The position numbers and the translations under genes were made by a program. Below are positions 23,579 to 37,578 of a stretch of 64,000 nucleotides of DNA, one piece after another. How positions within the stretch are numbered: position 1 is the first letter of the stretch; each line of letters opens with the position of its first letter. The notes under the pieces were generated by a model. The model searched no databases. It had not been told where the DNA came from and saw only the letters and a list, made by a program, of their open reading frames with translations. Source of the DNA: Stenogyne calaminthoides. Its lineage: Eukaryota > Streptophyta > Magnoliopsida > Lamiales > Lamiaceae. The DNA lies in NCBI GenBank assembly GCA_037126765.1, contig JBBCBC010000030.1:10190786-10254785 (forward strand), written 5' to 3'.

Positions 23579-24199
23579 ATGCAAAGTCACCTAGAAGCAG
23601 CTAAGCGGATTCTTAAGTATCTGAAGGGAACAGTAAACCTTGGTTTATTTTACCCATCAGATGATAATCTAGAGCTTAGTGGGTATTCTGATTCTGACTA
23701 TGGAGGTTGCAAAATTGACAGGAAATCAACCTCAGGAACATGTCAGTTTTTAGGAAGTAAACTAATCTCGTGGTTTTCAAAGAAGCAGATATCAGTTGCG
23801 ACATCTACTACTGAAGCAGAATATATGGTCACAGAAGTTGTTGCTTCCCAATCGCTCTCGGCTTAGTCGGCCGGAGGATTATAACATTGTAGCTAAGAAT
23901 GTACCTATATATTCTCGGCGATAATAGTCTTTATTGCAATCACTCAAAATCCTGTTCTACATACAAGATGCAAGCATGTGGATGTCAGACACCATTTTAT
24001 AAGAGATCATGTTGAAAAGAAGAATATCAGAATGGAAAAGATTCATACTGATATACAGAAAGCTGATATTCTAACCAAGCCACTAGCTGAGATCATATTC
24101 AGAGAATTATGCAATGAGCTAGGGCTTCTGGATCTTGGAGAAAATGCACCAAAAATGTTTGATGGACTGATCTCCAGAACCAGTTGGTTAAGAGACTAA
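23579..24199 (+). pseudogene. Copia A RNase H remnant
   Basis: 23579-23866 is clean, with AAKRILKYLKGTVNLGLFY, SGYSDSDYGGCKIDRKSTSG and TSTTEAEYM, the copia RNase H catalytic Asp and Glu. After a short degraded part, 23978-24199 gives HHFIRDHVEKKNI and QKADILTKPLAE, the conserved C-terminus. Pol ends at the stop near 24197-24199. Confidence 0.88.
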
Positions 24200-24439
24200 C
24201 CAGTTTAAGAGGAATCAGTTGAGTTTGGTATCTCAGCTGATCAGAAGATCAGTCAAGGAACTGATATGAGAAGGTACTGATCAGATTTAAGGTTTATCAG
24301 ATTAAAGGAACTGATCAGTTTAAAGAATTATCTGATTAAACCAGTTTGGTTATTTCACACTTTTTAAGTCGAATAAGCTGATATTCAACAAGCAAGATTC
24401 ACAAGATTAAAGCTTACATCGCATAAGAAAATAGGAAAT

Positions 24440-25230
24440 TTACACAACAATGGAATAATAGAAATTTTCATTGATAAAGACCCGAAGGTCAGATTTACAT
24501 TACAAGTTACAAGTACAAAAGGACCCGGAGGTCAGTACATAAGCCATAAACCCTAAACCCTAAACCTAACCCTAGAAGGGGGGAGAGAGAGATTTTAAAT
24601 CGATGTCCCATTTTCCCCCACTTACTGGGGGTGAGAAAGGCTTTGAAATAATCCTAAAGCCACCCTAGAGCTTGGGAGTTAGAGCTTAGCGTTGAAAGGA
24701 TTTCTAAGCCAGGAGCCCCTAGACCTGAAATGAACGGGCTCTCCAGCTGTTAAATGGGACACAAGTGCCAAGAAAGTGATCAAAAGATCACATGGCCACA
24801 TGTGTCACATGAAAAAATAGAGTTGATATCACGAAGATCGCTTGTTGTCCGATCAAGATCGTATATCAAACTCATGTTTTATATCGGCCGAGTCTGTTGA
24901 TGCTAATTAAATTATCTCGATAGACACACAAGGTGCATACGGTTAGGAGAAGTGTCTTCTCGGTTAGCGAGCAGCATCAACCGCCTTTCGGTGGTAGAGA
25001 AGCTTTGCAATAATTGTATGTGTAATCTTTTGATGAATTTAAAAGCAAAGAATAAGTGACACACAGGGTTGATTTGAGAAGTTGAAATCATTAGAAAAGG
25101 GGTAAAGGTTTTCGCCGGAAGTTTCACCGGAAATAAGGGTTCACCAGAATACATGATTTACAAAGACGATAAGTATGGTGAATGGGTTATGTTGTGTAAA
25201 ACATTGGTCCAATTTATAGAGGCCAAGCAA
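24440..25230 (-). other. Antisense transcription-unit-like segment in copia A
   Basis: Read on the minus strand, a TATA-like CTATAAATT near 25216 precedes an ATG at 25154 and an 80-codon ORF to 24912. It contains EPLFPVKLPAKTFTPFLM and NREDTSPNRMHLVCLS. A 3' end-like AT-rich sequence follows near 24440-24500. Copy B has the same arrangement at 36001-36710, with similar peptide words. Two copies sharing descent is expected, so conservation alone does not prove coding. The product is not recognised. Confidence 0.45.
24551..24574. repeat. Short telomere-like CCCTAAA run
   Basis: Two perfect CCCTAAA units plus degenerate neighbours. Copy B has only degenerate forms near 36075-36100. Too short for an interstitial telomere; a telo-box-like promoter word or chance are possible. 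Confidence 0.5.
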
Positions 25231-26387
25231 GGTGCAAATGCAACGATTTCTCAAAGCCTCTTAGAGAAATTAAGACAAGAAAGGACGCCGTGTAGGAATC
25301 TTGATCGATAATTGGATAAACTTACGGCGATTTGACATCTCTAAGTATTCAGACTATTATTACAAATGTCAAATCATGCCGACTTAGGGAATCGAGACTA
25401 CTATTCAATTCTTCAAGAACTAAGTTTTGGCGGTAACACTTAACCCAAGAATTGGCTTGGTCTGAGTAGAATCGGATTAGGTCAACTGAAATCTGATTAG
25501 ATAAGAGACTGATCAGATGAGGAAGATCAGTTGAGTATGATACCTCAACAAATCAGATATATCAGTCAATATGAAATCAGAAATAACAGTTGAAGGGGGA
25601 ACTTCAACTGACCGAGGAGGATCAGAAAAGGAAAATCAGACGCAAAGTGAAGCGGATCAGTTGAAAACGACAGTTGGGAAATTATAAGGATTACGCAGAA
25701 ACCTAAGATCAACAAGTGGAATCAACAACTACAAGTGGTATTGACTGATTACAATATCATTCAACCAGATACGCTTTTCTTTTCCTTGTTTATTGCTTAT
25801 TTATCTGATTTTATCTGATAATATTTGCCTTTACTATACACACTACTTTTGTGACGTATATCCAGCAAAATATTTAATGCGGACGTGGGGTACATGTATT
25901 AAATGCCACTATATGTGCTTTTAAATCCAAAAGGCAATCGTGCGTGTATTTCCTGACCACACGATCAAAACTGCTCAATCTGAATCGTTTAACCTTTCAA
26001 ACGTTTGATCTTCTAATCTCGATTTTCCCTCCTCCATCTTATAAGTTTCATCAAAACCCTACCAGAGTTTTATTCTTCTCAAAATTCTTGCGATTTATTC
26101 TCTGAAAACTCAAAATTACTTTTCTGCGATTTAAAGTGTTTTTCTTGCGATTCAAACTTATCTTTCTGAAAAATAGAATCTAGTAATTTCTGGTTATTTG
26201 ATGAATTTCTTTTCTAAAATCCATTGATCACATAGATTTGTCTATATATGTTATTCTGTGATATGCCTTATCATTTCGTGGTATCCGTATGTGTTGATCG
26301 ATTACTAGGCTTGAGAATAGGTCTGATAATCAATATATGATATCTTTATGATTATGCACAATTTTAATCGAGTCTATCTTGTTGTAG

Positions 26388-28004
26388 ATGGTCACTCACG
26401 GAATGGGAAAAATCATGTGCAACTATGCGGATCTGCCAACAAAAATTGTCGATGACAAATTTGTAAAGTTTGGTGTTACGACGGATCCAGAGTCAATGGA
26501 GGTGGAACAAATTCTGAAGAAGGGAGGTCTTGAAAAATACTTGGTCGCTAATCGCGATCAAAGAATGCAAAGATGAAGATCGGAATTTTTAAGGAATTTG
26601 AAGGTGGATACTGGACAATCTCGGAGATGAACCCGATTTCTTCGGTTAATCGGAGAGGAGATCGACTTTCAAATGCCGACATAACTCTGCTCTGTTTCCT
26701 TTTGCCCAAATGAAGAATCTCTCCCGCCACTAGGAGGAGAATGAAGATGAGTCGATCGTAAATGAACTCTTCAGAGAGGTCGACAAACATCGTAACCGCA
26801 AATTTTGTCGCCCTATGTTAAAAAGGAAATATCGATCGTTGTTTCGACATTCTCAAAAAAAACGATCATGGGTATTTCGTTCAAATTTGATGCTTTAACA
26901 TCCAGAAACAGCACAAAGATGTCGCGATAATCGGCGAAGCCAAGAATATCAATCGCATGGCTTCCCAAGGCCATTCTCGCTCCAAGAACATGAAAAATTT
27001 GGAGTTAATGATCGAAAGGCAAGTCTATCCAAGAAGAGAATCAGCAATCTCAACAAGGTTGCGCTTATTCAAGGACAAAATGCCAAATGCCGAATGGAAT
27101 CGAATCTAACTAAAGTCCTACAAGGCCTTCCTCACAACCACATCTCGCCATATATGGGCCATCCGATGATGATACGCGCCCACCCTCCAAAGGTGAAGAA
27201 ATGAAAGAAAGGAGATAAGAACTACAGACCGCACGTGATGCTCCCAAAAGAAAAAGAGAAAACTGTAAAGGCTCAGGAGAAGAGGTCAAGAAGGCAAAAC
27301 AGCCACCATGACTCGCTTAAGCGGAAGATGAGTCGATGAAGAAGGAGTGCCAGAGCAACCCGATGCACCTCGTAAATCACCAAAAATCGACAGCAAGCTT
27401 CTCAAGTTGAGAGTCACTGTAACATTCCGGAGGGAAGGGCAAGAGATTTAACGATCTCCTTCTCTCCCAATCTCGAAATGATTCACCACTCGCACTCACC
27501 ATCGAGCATATTTCTCCTTCTTCTTCAATCGCCGGCCAACTCAAAAGTTCACGGGCCAGCGAACCGTGAAAGATCACCGCAGAGCCGGACGACGCATCGA
27601 TTCTACAATGTAACCTCTCTGGCAGATTCAAATAATCAAGCCAACTTCCGCTTACCTATTAACAACACCGTAACCATCTACATCTCATCAACTGAATTGG
27701 TCGACCAACAGATAATCCTCGAGTCTGGGATCATCCAAGACCATCACCGGGAAAATGGTCGAATGCAAATTGAACTAGATATTGATGAGTCAGTATCAGA
27801 AATGGGTAGCCCATCCTATTATTCGAGAGGAAGTAATGGAGATCCTCACTGGAAAGATCTCCGATTAAAGAGCTTTATTTTATGATGATTATAGAAACGA
27901 TGGGAGGTCTTTGATGAATTCGCGATTTTGATTTGACATGAAGAAATTCGCTAAAAGAGGGATCACCGGTGAGGTGATAGCTTCTTTGAATCGATTAAAA
28001 GCTC
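26388..28004 (+). pseudogene. Copia A extra sense ORF, first part (before copy B)
   Basis: Starts at ATG 26388 immediately after TTGTTGTAG, a likely splice acceptor. A TTATAAGT box is near 26039-26046, and a donor-like CTAGTAATT lies near 26180. The first 62 residues read THGMGKIMCNYADLPTKIV and similar, matching copy B at 37855. Later parts (about 27480-27885) are Ser/Pro-rich and frameshifted. Copy B is inserted at 28005, and the ORF continues after 42562. It lies in the place of the extra (env-like) ORF of SIRE-type copia elements, but I see no clear signal or membrane segment, so the function is unknown. Confidence 0.5.
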
Positions 28005-29563
28005 TGTTGGGAAATTTATAGTTTTGATGAAAGTTCCAAAAACACATGTAATAGGACCGGTCGGACACAGTTAGCCGACCGATGTTTACATATCAAGCTA
28101 TAGGAGACCAAATTGATAATGATTGTATAGAAAAAAATCATATAATAGATAGGTCACATATTGAGTGGGAACTCAATATGTAAAGGTCGATTCAAGATTC
28201 AAGAAAAGTCGATATCAAACGTAACGTAACGCTTAAACCGTAAGCGGAAGATCGGATCTAACCGCATCTTGTCGATAACTCGGGCCGAAGTCATGAAGCT
28301 CAAACCTCTATACTAGAAGATCGATGACTTCCGAGGAAGATAAGACGGAAGACCTACATCACGTCGAGTCGGCCTAGCTTGAAGTTAAGTCAACAGCGCC
28401 GAAGACTCCATCGCGTGGGGGATCGATTGCCAGATCGATCGACTCATAAGATGAAAATCGATGTTTCATCTTATCATACGTCCCGCGATCCGAACAAGAT
28501 GAATACCAACCTTAGTTGGAGGAACAACATCGCAAAAGCAAGGCTTTCATCGATAAGGAAGAAAACACGATGAACCGAAGCCGATACTCGCGGGATTCGA
28601 TGTTGCTCTCTCTCAAACGGCTATAAACTTTCAGCCATGCCGTTCCTGAAGCACGTCACATCAAGCCTGCAACTCTACCTAAAAATAGCCTGAGATTCAA
28701 ATTGCTCTCCAACGGCTCTTTGATCTCAAGGTCTATAAATATGGGATCACACTTCAGAGTGAAATACGGAAATGCTGGGACAAACAACATAATCAAGAAG
28801 CTCAAACTATAGTCAGATTTCCGCACGAAGAACACAACTACAAGCTTATTTTATATTGTGTTCATCCCATAAGTTCTTAGCAAGAAATCTTTTCATCTAG
28901 CTATCAGGCTGCTTATACGCAAGAAAAGATTTCATAGTTGGAACCTCAACAATCTTACCCAAACCCCAAGTTAGGATAAGTTGTTTAGCAAGATTTCAGT
29001 CTAGGGTTTCTAGTACTGATTTCTGGGATCGGTTGAGTGAGAACTCTTAAAACATCTGTTGGTGTACTGTGTTGGACTAACACACTAATCTAAGTCCAGT
29101 CGGTTAAGTCGGTTAAGTTGGTGCCCCTTGTGAAAGGGAAGAGTGGATGTAGGACTGGTTTGTCCGAACCACTATAAATCTTGTGTGCCTTTACTGCTTT
29201 GATTAACTGCTCTCACATCGCACAATCTTAAAGCGCATACATTCTAAGTTAAGATCGACAAACACCAAGCTTCGACGATCCGACGGTTTCGATTTCTCAC
29301 ATCTGATTAAAAAGATAAAACTTGGAATCTGATTTATACAAACTGGTTTTTCACGGGTAAAACTTAAGCTTCGACGACATCGAGTTAATCGATAGTTACC
29401 GAATCGATCTTCTTTCCGCGCTTCAAGAAGTTGGTTATCGATCGAATCGATTCACTCGACTGGACAAAGGTCTGCCGCACACCGATCCAAGCATTTAAAA
29501 AGTTTTTCGTAAGTCTATTCACCCTCCCTCTAGACGCCTCACTTAACCTGTTCGGGACCTACA
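28005..29563 (+). repeat. Copia B 5' LTR
   Basis: 1559 bp from TGTTGGG to GACCTACA, with a TATA box at 28734-28741. The primer site after it, at 29566, reads TGGTATCGAGC, which is TGGTATCAGAGC with CAG read as CG. Confidence 0.9.
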
Positions 29564-29680
29564 AGTGGTATCGAGCGGTTGGTTCTTCCGACCGCCTCTT
29601 CGCGGTTGTCATTGTGGTCATCCAACTCGATCTTGAAAACCGCTTTTAAAAACTCATTCATTTTCCAAAATCACTCAAAG

Positions 29681-30880
29681 ATGGATAATACATCCGGTAT
29701 GTATCATGATCTCGGGCCGAAGTTTCTCTATTGATGAGTATGCAGATCGGGGCCATATATATGTCCAACCATCTAGGCTCGACAAGGGCGTAATGATGGA
29801 AGTCATCGGAGAGAGACCCATCATCATTTACTACCACAATCTCGGTCCCGGAGGAGATCTGCATCTTTTCCCACGAAGTCTTGTATTTAAAAAAAAGCCC
29901 AAACACGATGGACAAGAAAAAAAAAATCATACTCTGGACACCATTGCAAGACATATCATCATGAAGACAATGGATAAGGTCACCAAAGAGAAGATTAAGT
30001 ATCTCAAATCAGGAAAGCAATGTGGGATACTCGCCGAGATCTGCGAGGAAATGAGCAGATAAAAGACAGTACCGTCTTCAAGCCGAACCGGTGAAGTTCG
30101 AGAAATCAAGATCTTGCCTCAACTAAACCATCAACGAACTCGATGGAAGAATTACAATGTCTATAAACAAGCTTCGAGAACTTGGTAGAGAGATGGTGAT
30201 AAAGATATCAACTATAAGATCCTAAGGTCTCTCACCAAGAAGTGGGACATGAAGGTCACAGAATCAAAGATTGCCGTGACATTTCAAGAATGAAACCTAG
30301 TAGCTTGTTCTTGAGTCTTAAAGCTCACGAAGTTCGACTCGATTGAAAGAGGTCAAGCCGATGAAGACGCAGGCCCCTGCTTAAACCTCGACTTCAAAAT
30401 CGTTTTCTTTCAAGGCAACCAAGAGCAGAACAAAGGCCAATGAACCCATTGAAATATATTAAGTCGCGAGCGTAATATCGTTGCTTACCGTGAAGCTTGA
30501 GAAGTCGATATACAACTTGGTAAGTATCGAAGATTTTATAAGGACTATCAACATAGCCGAGGACATGATGGGAGATCGGCTAATAGATCTCCGTGAAAAG
30601 AACCGATCCGTGGATGATCGGAGGGATCACAGAGATGAAAGGGAAAAGAGATAGTCGACAAAGGAAGGAAGAAATAACCAATCGATAGAAGAAACTCTGA
30701 CTACTATCGAAGGGAAATCACCGATAGGTCATGCTGCAGAGTGATTCACCAGCGGAAGGAAGGGAAGGGATCCGGATCCGTGTGTGTTTCAATCGTGGAG
30801 AAGCAGTCACTATAGCACGTATCGTTGCGACTCGACGCCGAGAGAGAGGGAAGAAAAGAGAACAAAAGAGAGCAACGGTT
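29681..30880 (+). pseudogene. Copia B gag remnant
   Basis: From the ATG at 29681 the same gag start as in A is recognisable (SIDEYADRGHIYVQPSRLD), then MKTMDKVTKEKIKYLKSGK. A knuckle remnant lies near 30787-30830. Many frameshifts relative to A. Confidence 0.7.
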
Positions 30881-32269
30881 TAGAGACGTAAGAGCCATGG
30901 TTGCCGACACGTCAGAATTGACGATTCTATTCCGCCTCCGAGGACTCCTGGATACTCCTCAGAGAAGAAGACTACCATCGCCAGCTTGCCGCCGACTTCT
31001 ATGAAAGTGAAGATTCCGATATTCTCATCGACGATAATGAACTTTGCTCGATGGCCAAGGAGGACCAAATCGAGGTAACCTCCAAACTCCCCTTCGCTCG
31101 CTTTCTTACACCGCTATCATTATTAGCACACTCGGGAGATGGGAGATTGACCCCTGCAGTTTCTACCAGCAGCAATTGCTTGAAGATCTCTCCAATGCAA
31201 GAGAAACTTATGCTATTGGGAAGTCGAAGAATGATAAGTCGAGGATCAAATAATCACTTTGTCAAGAAAATGATTCGTAAAAAACCTTCTAACTTAGATA
31301 AAAACCAAACCGCCGAAGGTAACCGAGGAATTTAAAATTCTCAAAGTTAAAGCTCGATCAAGAAAAGCAGATCAAAGACAGATGGAAATTAACAGACAAA
31401 GAAGTCGATGACTTCAAAATCTTGCAAGCAAAATTGATGAGCTATTCAATGCATGAAAGTCCAAAATCCTCCGAGGACAATCACAGAAGAAAATAGATGT
31501 TTTTTCAAAATCATCTCAAACCAAGTAAAGACATGAACGCCTATTTTCGAGTAAAGATTGATAAGGAGGACTTGGCTATGAGAAACCCTCCACATCCTCA
31601 AAAGCCCCGGATCGATTCATCTCGTTAAGGTGTAATCGCATTTAATTTCAAAAGATACACCAAAAGCCAAACTTGTATCTAATAGGGGTAAGAGACCGCT
31701 TGAGCTGAGTAAGGCAAGTGCCTAACCGTGAAAGGGAATGTAAATGGACCCCAACGGGTAAAGCATCACCGAGAATCAACGAAGAACCCAGTTTTTCCGA
31801 AACCTCAACCGATCAATGACGAATCGTAAAAGACAACCTACAAAAGGGAAGTCTAATCTGAGACCAACCAAGGTCACCGCCTAATAAGCATGCTTCTGTG
31901 TAAACTGCGAAAACCATCTATGCGAAAAGGATATGAATCTTTTGATGGTAGCAAACGTATTCTACCCCTATAGTCGTAAATTTAGGGCTCTCAAGACTGG
32001 AACCACAATTGGATAAAAAGAAGACATAAACCGAAAAGCTAAATCATAAGTCTTCCAAGTCATCCAAGGTTCACACAAGTAATCATACAAATCGAAAGAT
32101 ATGAGGATAAGTATGATTATGTTGATAGTACGGAGACAAATCGGGGCCTTTCGATCCGATCGATCACCATAGAAGTGCTCGTTTGTATGGATCCCCAAAT
32201 CCAAACCTAACCCTCAGGACCCAATCCGAAAAGGGTACCTAAAACCCGATCCGATTGCAAGTGTTCAAG

Positions 32270-33667
32270 GTGGGGTCCGCCAACAAAGGAGGTGTGCAAG
32301 CAACTATATCGGTACATCGATAGTGGATGCTCAAGGCACATGACAGGAAGCAAAACATCTCCTCGGTTCCTACATAGAATGTAAAAAGGCCTGCGTGTAC
32401 TCTTGATGATGATAACTTTGGTTATACCAAAGGGTTGGAACATAGAGAATGATGATGTACAAGTAATCGGAGTATCGCTTTTGTCGGAAGGTCCAAGCAC
32501 AACCTATTATCGGTTTCACAATTCCGCGACAACGGATTCGATGTTGAGTTCTCGATCGATCAATGCACTATCAAGAATCGAAGTCACTCAACAGATATTG
32601 CTAAATGGTTCAAGAAAAGGGACGATCTACACGGTGATTGGAACAGCTTGTCCAAGAAATGCATGCTGATTGTTAAGAGCTCTAAAAAGTAGCGGTTGGC
32701 TCGCACAAAAGAACGAGCCATCCGAACTTTAAAACTCTTAATAAGATAGCGAGGATGTCTCTAGTGGAAGGACTTCCGAATGAAGTGTTCTCGAAAAGGA
32801 TCGGACATGTATCGCATGTCGGAAGGGAAAAAACAGTCAAAGCTTCATTCAAAAGGATTTCCGGACCAAAGATCCGCCAGTAGTATCGCAAATGCCGTAT
32901 ATGGATCTGTTTGGACCCGGTTAACGGTCGATCTCAACGGACGAAATACACTCTGTAATCGTGGATGACTATTCCAAGTTTACGGGTTATATTCTTACAT
33001 AAGAAGAATGAGACGACAAACCAAGATACCCCGAAAGCTACTAAGAAGATTACAAAATGAGAAAGGGTGTCAGTAGTAAAAAATCGGATCGATAAAGGTA
33101 CTGAAATTCTCGAACTCCTTTATTACCGATTTTGCTCTAAGTTTGGTATCAAAGATGAAACTTGTTGCGAGGGACGCCAACAAATGTAATGGAGTAATGA
33201 ACGGAGAAACAGAACTCTCAAAGAAGCTGCTCGAACAATGTTAGCTGAACATGCAATGCCAAACCGTTTGCGTAATAATCAACACCGCATGCCATACTTG
33301 AAAATGGATGTCTCCGACTAAGGCTCACTACAAAACACCCTATGAACTGTGGAAGGGCAGAAAACCTCGTGTTTCTTACTTCCATGTTTTTGGGTGCAAG
33401 TGTTTCATACACAACAATGGGAAAAGTCAGTTGAAGACCTTTGAGGCCAAGTCTGATGAGGGTATATTTCTAGGGTATTCCTCATCTAGCAAAGCCTTCA
33501 GGGTCTACAACAAACGAACCCTTGTTGTGGAAGAAACACCCCATGTAGCCTTTGATGAAGCATCTTCTGATCAAGAGAAATCTGCCTCAGAACAAGAAGT
33601 ACCTGATCTACCAGAACCTGATATTCAGAAAATGGATCAGCTAACGATCAAGGATAAAGGATCGTAA
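32270..33667 (+). pseudogene. Copia B protease and integrase remnant
   Basis: The protease region (YIDSGCSRHMT-like, about 32312-32345) is frameshifted. Integrase core words appear near 32895-33000. 33308-33667 is a clean 119-codon stretch (YELWKGRKPRVSYFHVFGCK, GIFLGYSSSSKAFRVYNK), the copia integrase C-terminus and linker. 30880-32270 is broken gag and linker sequence without a recognisable domain. Confidence 0.8.
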
Positions 33668-34059
33668 AATCAGATCAATCTACATTCCCATTCCAACGAT
33701 TCACCGGATCAATCGGATCCTAAGGTACGAACAACTGCCGACAAAAAAAGCCTGCGAAAACCGAGACAGAGAAGAATAAAACCATCCATTCAGGGGAACT
33801 GGGAAGTTCTCACGTAAGCAGACATCGCCATTACGATGATTCCAACATCAGCCGAGACTTGTTCTTATCAAGTGGACCATAACCCTGCACCACTCCCAAT
33901 CACTAGTAATAAGATTTTATCAGAAACGGATGATGTTCTCAAAACCGACGTATAAATCAGAACAGAAGGACCTGGATAACCAGTCATCCAACTGATCTGA
34001 TAATTGGAGACCCGTCTGATAAAATTAAAACTAGACATCAGATTGGTGAAAGTGCCATG

Positions 34060-35650
34060 TATTGCTGTTATCTGTCTATGAAGGAACCTACTACAATCGA
34101 GGAAGCATTACAAGACGAAATGGATTCTAGCCATGCGAGGAGGAGCCGGCGCATTCGAGAGAAATGAAGTATGGGAACTAGTAGTAGGCGAACCGGGCCA
34201 TCAAGACGTAATTGGCACGAAATGGATCTTCAAGAACAAAGAGATGAGAAAAATGTTATCACCGTAAATAAGGCAAGACTTGTTGCTAAGGGGTATTCAC
34301 AATCGGAAGGAATTGATTACGATGAGACCTTTGCACCGCCGCTCGTCTTGAAGCCATTCATCAAAGCCGCTTATGCTTCCCAGCCGAGAGGGTTCATCGT
34401 GGTATCGATGGACGAAAAGTGCTTTCTTAAAACGGGTACTAGCGGAGGAAGTTTATGTCGAACAACCTCCGTGCTTTGAAAAGGGCAACCAAGTGTATCG
34501 TTTAAGAAAAGCTCTTTATATGGTTCAAACAGGCTCCTCCATGAGCCTGGTATGATACACTCTCTCAGTTCTTGATCGAAAAGTGGGTTCACTAAAGGAA
34601 CAATGGGATGAGAACCTTATTGAGAATAGAAGATGGAGAAGATATTCTCGATGGTTGATTTACGTGGGCGACATCATCTTCGGATCTCCAAACAAGAACC
34701 TATGTGAAAGATTCAAAGAAACCGATGCAAGGGAAATTCGAGATGTCCATGATGGGTCGATGAATTACTTTCTAGGTCTCCAAGTTAAACAAAGTTGAAG
34801 GGATATTCATCTCGCCAAGCAAAGCACACTAGGAATATTTTGGCTAAGTTTGGAATTCAAAATAGCAAGGAAGCCAAAATTCCTATGATGATCGGATTCA
34901 AGATGGATCCGTAGATGAGGCCAACAAAACAAATCAAGGAATATAGGGCTCTCATTGGATCTTTATTATACCGATGCCGCAAGCGGTACCAGATATCACC
35001 TTCGCGAAGAGGGTGTATGTGCGATTTCGTGCAAATCCAATGGTCGTACCAATCAGAAGCAGACTAAAAGCTTGATTCTTAAGTATCTCAAGGAACAATA
35101 AACCTTGGTTTATTCTACCCATCGATGATAATCTAGAGCTTAGTGGGTATTCCGATTCGATTATGGAGGTTGCAAGATCGACGTAAAATCAACTCGTGAA
35201 CATGTCGTTCTTAGGAAGTAAACCGATCTCGTGGTTTTCAAAGCGTACATCGCCATTCATACATCAACAACTCAAGCGTAATATATGGTCATAGAAGTCA
35301 TGTTTGTTCCCAATCGCCTCGCTCGGGCAACAGGTCGAGGATTACAACATTGTAGCTAAGAACGTACCTATATTATGTGACAAGAATAATAGTCTTTATT
35401 GCAATCACTGTAATCCGATTCTACATACAAGATGCAAGCATGTAGATGTCGACACCACTTCATAAGAGATCACGTTGAAAAGAAGAATATCGAATGGAAA
35501 AGATTCATACCGATATACGTAAGGTCGATATTCTAACCAAGCCACTAGTCGAGATCGATTCGAGATTTATGCAATGAGCTAGGACTTCTAGATCTTGGAG
35601 AAATGTCACCAAAAAATGTTTGATGGAATGCTCTCCTTAACTAGTTGGTT
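34060..35650 (+). pseudogene. Copia B RT and RNase H remnant
   Basis: RVT_2 begins near 34205, with RDEKNVITVNKARLVAKGYS in frame. The catalytic box near 34659-34685 reads YVGDIIFGS instead of YVDDIIFGS. RNase H words lie at about 35045-35330, in several frames, and the C-terminus corresponds to A's 23978-24199. Confidence 0.82.
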
Positions 35651-36000
35651 AAGAGACTAACCAGATCGAGAGAAATCAGTTAAGTTTGGTATCTTAATCG
35701 ATCTCAAGAGATCGATATGCAAAAAATCGATCGCATATACACGCTACTACCGGATCCAAAGGAATCGACGATTTTTAGTGTTATCGATTTTAAGTCTATC
35801 GGTTTAAAGGAATCGACGATTCAAGGTTTATCGATTTAAGGAAAATGCCGGTTTAAAGGATTATCTCGATTAAATCAAGTTGGTTATAGTATTTTTTGTG
35901 ATTCATCAAGCAAGATTCGTAGATTAGAAGTTATCAATCGCATAAGAAAGGTGAATTTACACAACAAAATGAAATAATGTAACTTTTCATTGGAAAAAAC

Positions 36001-36710
36001 CCAAAGGTGAGGTTACATTACGAGTTACAAGTACAAGAAGACCCGGGAGGTCAAGACATATGTTAACCAAAATCCTAACCTATAACCCTAAAACCTCATC
36101 CTAACCCCGAAGTGAAGGAGAGAGAGATTTTAAACTCTCATTTTTCCCCACTTAACAAGGGGTGAGAGAGGCTTTAAAGAACGGTAATCCCAAGGCAACG
36201 TAAAAGTCAAGATCAAGAAAACTGGAGCGACAGAGGCCTTGATAGGATTCTTAAGCTGTGAGCCCTAAAAGGAGGAGTAGTAGGGCTCTCGGTGATATAA
36301 ATGGAGCACGTGTGCCAAAGAGTTGGTCATCGATCACATGGGCACATGTGCTGGATATTTTATACTGCATTAAGTCGATGGTTCCGTTACGTCATCAGAT
36401 AGACACACAAGGTGCATACGGTTAGGAGAAGTGTCTTCTCGGTTACCTTGTACAGATCCGCCACATACGATGGTAGAGAAGCTTAAAAGAATCGTATGTG
36501 AAATCGAAGATGATGAAGAAAACAGCAATGAGGGATGCAAAGGGTTGATTTGAGAAGATGAAACCATAAAAAAGGGTGTAAAAGTGTTTGCCGGAAGTCT
36601 CACCGGAAACAAGGGTTCACCAAGATACATGATTCTTACAAAAAGAAGATAAGTATGGTGAATGGGTGATGTTGTGTAAAACATTGGTCCATTTTATAGA
36701 GGCAACAAGG
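36001..36710 (-). other. Antisense transcription-unit-like segment in copia B
   Basis: Minus-strand TATA-like CTATAAAAT near 36700, ATG at 36684 and an open frame to 36370 with EPLFPVRLPANTFTPFFM and NREDTSPNRMHLVCLS. Counterpart of 24440-25230 in A, and longer at its N-terminus. Confidence 0.45.
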
Positions 36711-37570
36711 ATGCAAATGCAATTGTCGATTCTAAGAAGCTATCCGAGAAATTTGCATCAAAAAAGGACAATGTAGAAATCACGCGATCGATAATTGGAT
36801 AAATTTACGGTTGATTGACATATCGAGAGATTGAGACGATATTTCGCATGTCAATCACGCCTACTTAGGGAATAAAGCTACTACTCTAGACTAAGTTTTG
36901 GCGGTAACACTTATCCCAAGAATTGGCTTTATCTGAAAAGAATCAGATAAGGTCAACCAAAATCTGATTACTTACGAGCATGATCAGATGAGAGAGATCT
37001 GCTGTGCTTGAAACTCCAATAAATCAGATATATCGATCTTATAAAGAAATATCGGGTTGAAGGGGGAACTCAACCCGATCAAGGCGGATAAAAAGGAAAT
37101 CGACGCGTACTCAAGGAAAAGAAAAGATAAGCAAGAAGTTTCAACAAATCGATTTTAATTGGAGAAGACGTTAAAAGGATCATAGTTGGGAAATTTCTTA
37201 AAGGCTTAGGCGGAATGATTAAGATCAACAAGTGGAATCAACATTGACAAGTAATATTGATGATAACAACATCAACCGACAATCGTATACGATCTCTCTT
37301 CTCTTGTTCTTTATTTATTTATCGGATCGACCGATTTTATTTGCTTTTCTTGTACCTACTCATCCTTGTGGCGTGTACTCTGCAAATCATTTAATGCGGA
37401 CGTGGGGTACATGTATTAACTTGCTACTTGATCGTGCTTTTTTTTTAAATCCAAAGTTTTTGTGTCGTGCGTTTTTCCAACCCTACGATCAAAACCGCTT
37501 AACTGGAGCGCATACAATCTTTTCAAAACGATTGATCTTCAAAATCTTGTCTTATTGTACCCTCCGCCTC

Positions 37571-37578
37571 TATATAAA
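37571..37578 (+). promoter_or_regulatory. TATA box of copia B extra sense ORF
   Basis: TATATAAA in the context CCGCCTCTATATAAAGATTC. It lies about 280 bp before the ORF's ATG at 37855. A donor-like CTG|GTAATA near 37690 and acceptor ATGTAG|ATG at 37849-37854 suggest a 5' UTR intron. Position relative to the ORF matches copy A. Confidence 0.5.

Noticed and set aside
24551..24574. Interstitial telomere
   Set aside because: Only two exact CCCTAAA units, degenerate in the sister copy.
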